Source: DASXMR01 sp036495525
GTDB taxonomy: Bacteria > Actinomycetota > Actinomycetes > Streptosporangiales > Streptosporangiaceae
Direction of reading: 5' to 3'
Length of the DNA stretch: 13,496 nt
Assembly: GCA_036495525.1 (NCBI GenBank)
Contig: DASXMR010000119.1
Location: 1-13,496 of the forward strand
In this document: positions 11,514-13,496 of the stretch, one piece after another
Layout of the letters: every line of letters begins with the position of its first letter
Position numbering within the stretch: position 1 is the first letter of the stretch
Translations under genes and position numbers: made by a program
Notes under the pieces: model-generated
Seen by the model: the letters and a program-made list of their open reading frames with translations, nothing else
Database searches by the model: none
Told to the model about the DNA's origin: nothing

Positions 11514-12595
11514 GACAGGCCGAGCGCTGCAGCCGCCGCGCCCGGATCAACGGGGATGGTCACCGGCTTCGGCGCGGCCGAGACCGCCCAGTCGGGATCT
11601 TTCAGCCCGTTGCCGGTGATCGTGCAGACTGCCAGGCTGCCGGGCGGCACCTGGCCATCCTGGCTGGCCTGCAGCAGGCCGGCCACTCCGGCCGCCGACG
11701 CCAGCTCGGCGAAGACCGCCTCGCGGCGCGCCAGCAGCCGGTAGGCGGCCAGGATCTGCCGGTCAGTCACCGATCCGATCATCCCGCCGGAGGAATCCCT
11801 GGCCTCCTCGGCCAGCTGCCAGGAGGCGGGATGCCCGATCCGGATCGCGGTGGCGATGGTGCGCGGCGCCGTGACTGGCTGGCCGGTCACGATCGGCGCG
11901 GCGCCGCTGGCCTGGAAGCCAAGCATCCGCGGCAGCGCGGTGATCCGGCCGGCGGCCGCGTACTGCTGGTAGCCCGCCCAGCAGGCGGCGATGTTCCCCG
12001 CGTTACCGACCGGCAGGCAGTGCACGTCGGGGGCGCGGCCGAGCGCGTCAGCGATCTCGAACGCCGCCGTCCGCTGTCCGGCCAGCCGGTCCGGGTTGAC
12101 CGAGTTGACCAGTGCGACCTGGTAGTCGGCGGCGAGCTTGCGCACCAGCTCGAGGCAGTCGTCGAAGTTCCCGTCGACCTGCAGCAGCCGGGCACCGTGC
12201 ACCAGTGCCTGGGCCAGCTTGCCGAGCGCGATGTTCCCCCGCGGTACCAGCACGGCGCAGGTCAGGCCTGCCCTGGCCGCGTACGCGGCCGCGCTCGCGC
12301 TGGTGTTGCCGGTGGACGCGCAGATGACGGTCGCAGCGCCGCGTGCCACCGCCCGGCTGACCGCCACCGTCATGCCGCGGTCCTTGAACGAGCCGGTCGG
12401 GTTGCCGCCCTCGACCTTCAGGTAGACCTCGCAGCCGGTCAGCTGCGACAGCACCGGCGCGGCGAGCAGCGGCGTGCCGCCCTCGCCGAGGGTGACCACC
12501 GGGTCGTCGCCCGCCACCGGCAGGTACTCGCGGTACTCGGCGATGACGCCGCGCCACGGACCGGCGGCGGCCGGCCGGGCTACCGCCTGCCTCAC
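11510..12595 (-). CDS. thrC: Threonine synthase
   Basis: This is a 361-residue PLP-dependent (fold type II) enzyme that converts O-phosphohomoserine to threonine and phosphate. Lys71 in NPTGSFKDRGM is the Schiff-base lysine. CASTGNTSASAAAYAARAG (92-110) is the substrate/cofactor loop, PVGNAGN (195-201) holds the PLP phosphate, and TITGNGLKDP (325-334) is the C-terminal motif. The size matches the short, actinobacterial type rather than the roughly 430-480-residue form with an N-terminal extension seen in E. coli or yeast. The GTG start at 12595 overlaps the hom stop by four bases (GTGA), and a strong GGGGGAGGAA lies within the hom 3' end at the right distance, so it has its own ribosome site as well as coupling. 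It in turn overlaps thrB by four bases. Confidence 0.96.
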   Translation of the reverse strand: MRQAVARPAAAGPWRGVIAEYREYLPVAGDDPVVTLGEGGTPLLAAPVLSQLTGCEVYLKVEGGNPTGSFKDRGMTVAVSRAVARGAATVICASTGNTSASAAAYAARAGLTCAVLVPRGNIALGKLAQALVHGARLLQVDGNFDDCLELVRKLAADYQVALVNSVNPDRLAGQRTAAFEIADALGRAPDVHCLPVGNAGNIAACWAGYQQYAAAGRITALPRMLGFQASGAAPIVTGQPVTAPRTIATAIRIGHPASWQLAEEARDSSGGMIGSVTDRQILAAYRLLARREAVFAELASAAGVAGLLQASQDGQVPPGSLAVCTITGNGLKDPDWAVSAAPKPVTIPVDPGAAAAALGLS

Positions 12596-13496
12596 TCGCC
12601 TTCCTCCCCCTCAACCCGCAGCACGCTGCTGACAGCGCGCACGGCGGCCATCGCGCCGAGGTCGGTGACGGTCGCGGCCAGGGCCGCCTCCGGCGCGGTA
12701 TGCGTGACGATCACCAGGCTCGCGTCCTGGCCTCGGCCCTCCTGGCGTACCGCCTTGATCGACACGCCGTGCCGGGCGAAGGCGTCAGCAACCGGGGCGA
12801 GCACGCCGGGCCGGTCGGCGACGTCCAGCGCCACGTAGTAGCGGGTGAGCGCCTCGCCAGCCGGCACGACCGGCAGCTCGGCGTAGGCGGCCTGGTCCGG
12901 CGCCCGGATCCCGGCGTACTGGTTGCGCGCCACCGCCACGATGTCGCCGAGCACCGCGCTCGAGGTCGGCTGGCCGCCGGCGCCCGCGCCGTAGAACATC
13001 AGCCTGCCTGCCGACTCCGCCTCGACGAAGACGGCGTTGTAGGCCTCCCGCACCGCGGCCAGCGGGTGCGTGCGCGGGATCATCGCCGGGTGCACCCGGG
13101 CCGAAATGCCGCCGTTGGACCGCTCGCAGATCGCCAGCAGCTTGACCACGTAGCCCATCGCCCTGGCGCTGGCGATGTCGGCCGCGGTGACCGAAAGGAA
13201 GCCCTCCCGGTAGACGTCATCCGCGGTGACCTCGGTGTGGAACGCGATGCTGGCCAGGATTGCCGCTTTGGCAGCGGCGTCAAAGCCGGCCACGTCCGCC
13301 GTCGGGTCGGCTTCGGCGTAGCCGAGCGCCTGCGCCTCGGCCAGTGCAGCACTGAAGTCCGCGCCGGAGGTGTCCATCCGGTCCAGGATGAAGTTTGTCG
13401 TGCCGTTCACGATCCCGAGCACGCGGCGGACCTCATCGCCGGCCAGGGACTCGCGGAGCGGCCGAAGCAGCGGTATCGCGCCGGCTACAGCCGCCT
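12592..13496 (-). CDS. hom: Homoserine dehydrogenase, C-terminal 300 residues (cut by window edge)
   Basis: This enzyme makes L-homoserine from aspartate semialdehyde with NAD(P)H at the branch point to threonine and methionine. The frame is open to the right edge, so the N-terminal Rossmann domain (roughly 130 residues, judged from the family's usual ~430) lies outside. Visible are VNGTTNFIL (codons about 13407-13381), the catalytic region EADPTADVAGFDAAAK with Asp (13281-13279) and Lys (13269-13267), and GAGAGGQPTSSAVLGD in the substrate domain. A C-terminal ACT domain (about 12840-12607, starting YYVALDVADRPGVLAPVADA) is typical of the Gram-positive enzyme and of threonine feedback inhibition. 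The Met codon at 13374 and the Val at 13422 are internal, not starts. The gene's Glu/Gly tail (EGEEGE) is encoded by the bases that form the thrC ribosome site. Confidence 0.96.
   Translation of the reverse strand, partial: AAVAGAIPLLRPLRESLAGDEVRRVLGIVNGTTNFILDRMDTSGADFSAALAEAQALGYAEADPTADVAGFDAAAKAAILASIAFHTEVTADDVYREGFLSVTAADIASARAMGYVVKLLAICERSNGGISARVHPAMIPRTHPLAAVREAYNAVFVEAESAGRLMFYGAGAGGQPTSSAVLGDIVAVARNQYAGIRAPDQAAYAELPVVPAGEALTRYYVALDVADRPGVLAPVADAFARHGVSIKAVRQEGRGQDASLVIVTHTAPEAALAATVTDLGAMAAVRAVSSVLRVEGEEGE
12601..12610 (-). promoter_or_regulatory. Strong Shine-Dalgarno for thrC inside hom
   Basis: The complement reads GGGGGAGGAA and is followed by GGCGA and GTG 12595. It is the best ribosome-binding site in the window and decides the GTG start. 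The same bases encode part of the acidic C-terminus of Hom. Confidence 0.7.

Noticed and set aside
1..13496. CRISPR arrays, tRNA/rRNA genes, insertion sequences, riboswitch leaders
   Set aside because: I read both strands for regularly spaced repeats, cloverleaf ends, transposase motifs and terminal inverted repeats and saw none. The hom leader, where a riboswitch or attenuator would be, is outside the window.

Overview
The window is very GC-rich DNA with G/C-ended codons. It carries the hom-thrC-thrB order, a DUF1707 protein and an F420-type luciferase-like oxidoreductase domain, which points to a chromosomal segment of a high-GC actinobacterium (Streptomyces/Streptosporangiales-like; genus not resolvable here). 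It is dense and mostly metabolic. I see no tRNA, rRNA, CRISPR array, insertion sequence or phage gene, and no gene-free stretch above 300 bases.

Layout. (1) Bases 1-1902 (+) encode a secreted, beta-rich, Ig-like-module protein whose true start probably lies upstream of the window. Four imperfect 14-base tandem repeats follow it. (2) A leftward unit runs from 5091 to 1972: P1/DmpA-type self-cleaving aminopeptidase, acyl-CoA dehydrogenase, YbjQ-family protein, DUF1707 protein. (3) Divergent from it, 5170-7523 (+) holds an AadA-like nucleotidyltransferase. It is translationally coupled (TGATG) to an unusual fusion of a Pnkp-like P-loop kinase domain and an F420-type LLM oxidoreductase domain. 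(4) A DUF2237 protein (7928-7536, -) and a Nudix hydrolase (8612-8118, -) follow, with a strong hairpin between them. (5) An Asp/Glu racemase-family protein (8632-9360, +) starts only 19 bases from the Nudix start, and a short amidase (9427-10557, +) comes next. (6) The leftward threonine operon hom (cut by the right edge), thrC, thrB has 4-base stop/start overlaps and converges on the amidase across a 17-base gap containing hairpins.

Two observations stand out. First, six of six first-of-unit genes I assign carry a -10-like hexamer with A at position 2 and T at position 6, ending 6-7 bases before the start codon. This suggests widespread leaderless transcription, including one apparently bidirectional promoter shared by the Nudix and racemase genes. 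Second, the coupled nucleotidyltransferase and kinase-LLM fusion is an uncharacterised combination and the best candidate here for an undescribed system. Hom, ThrC and ThrB together convert aspartate semialdehyde to threonine. The other genes look like independent catabolic, housecleaning or hypothetical functions.
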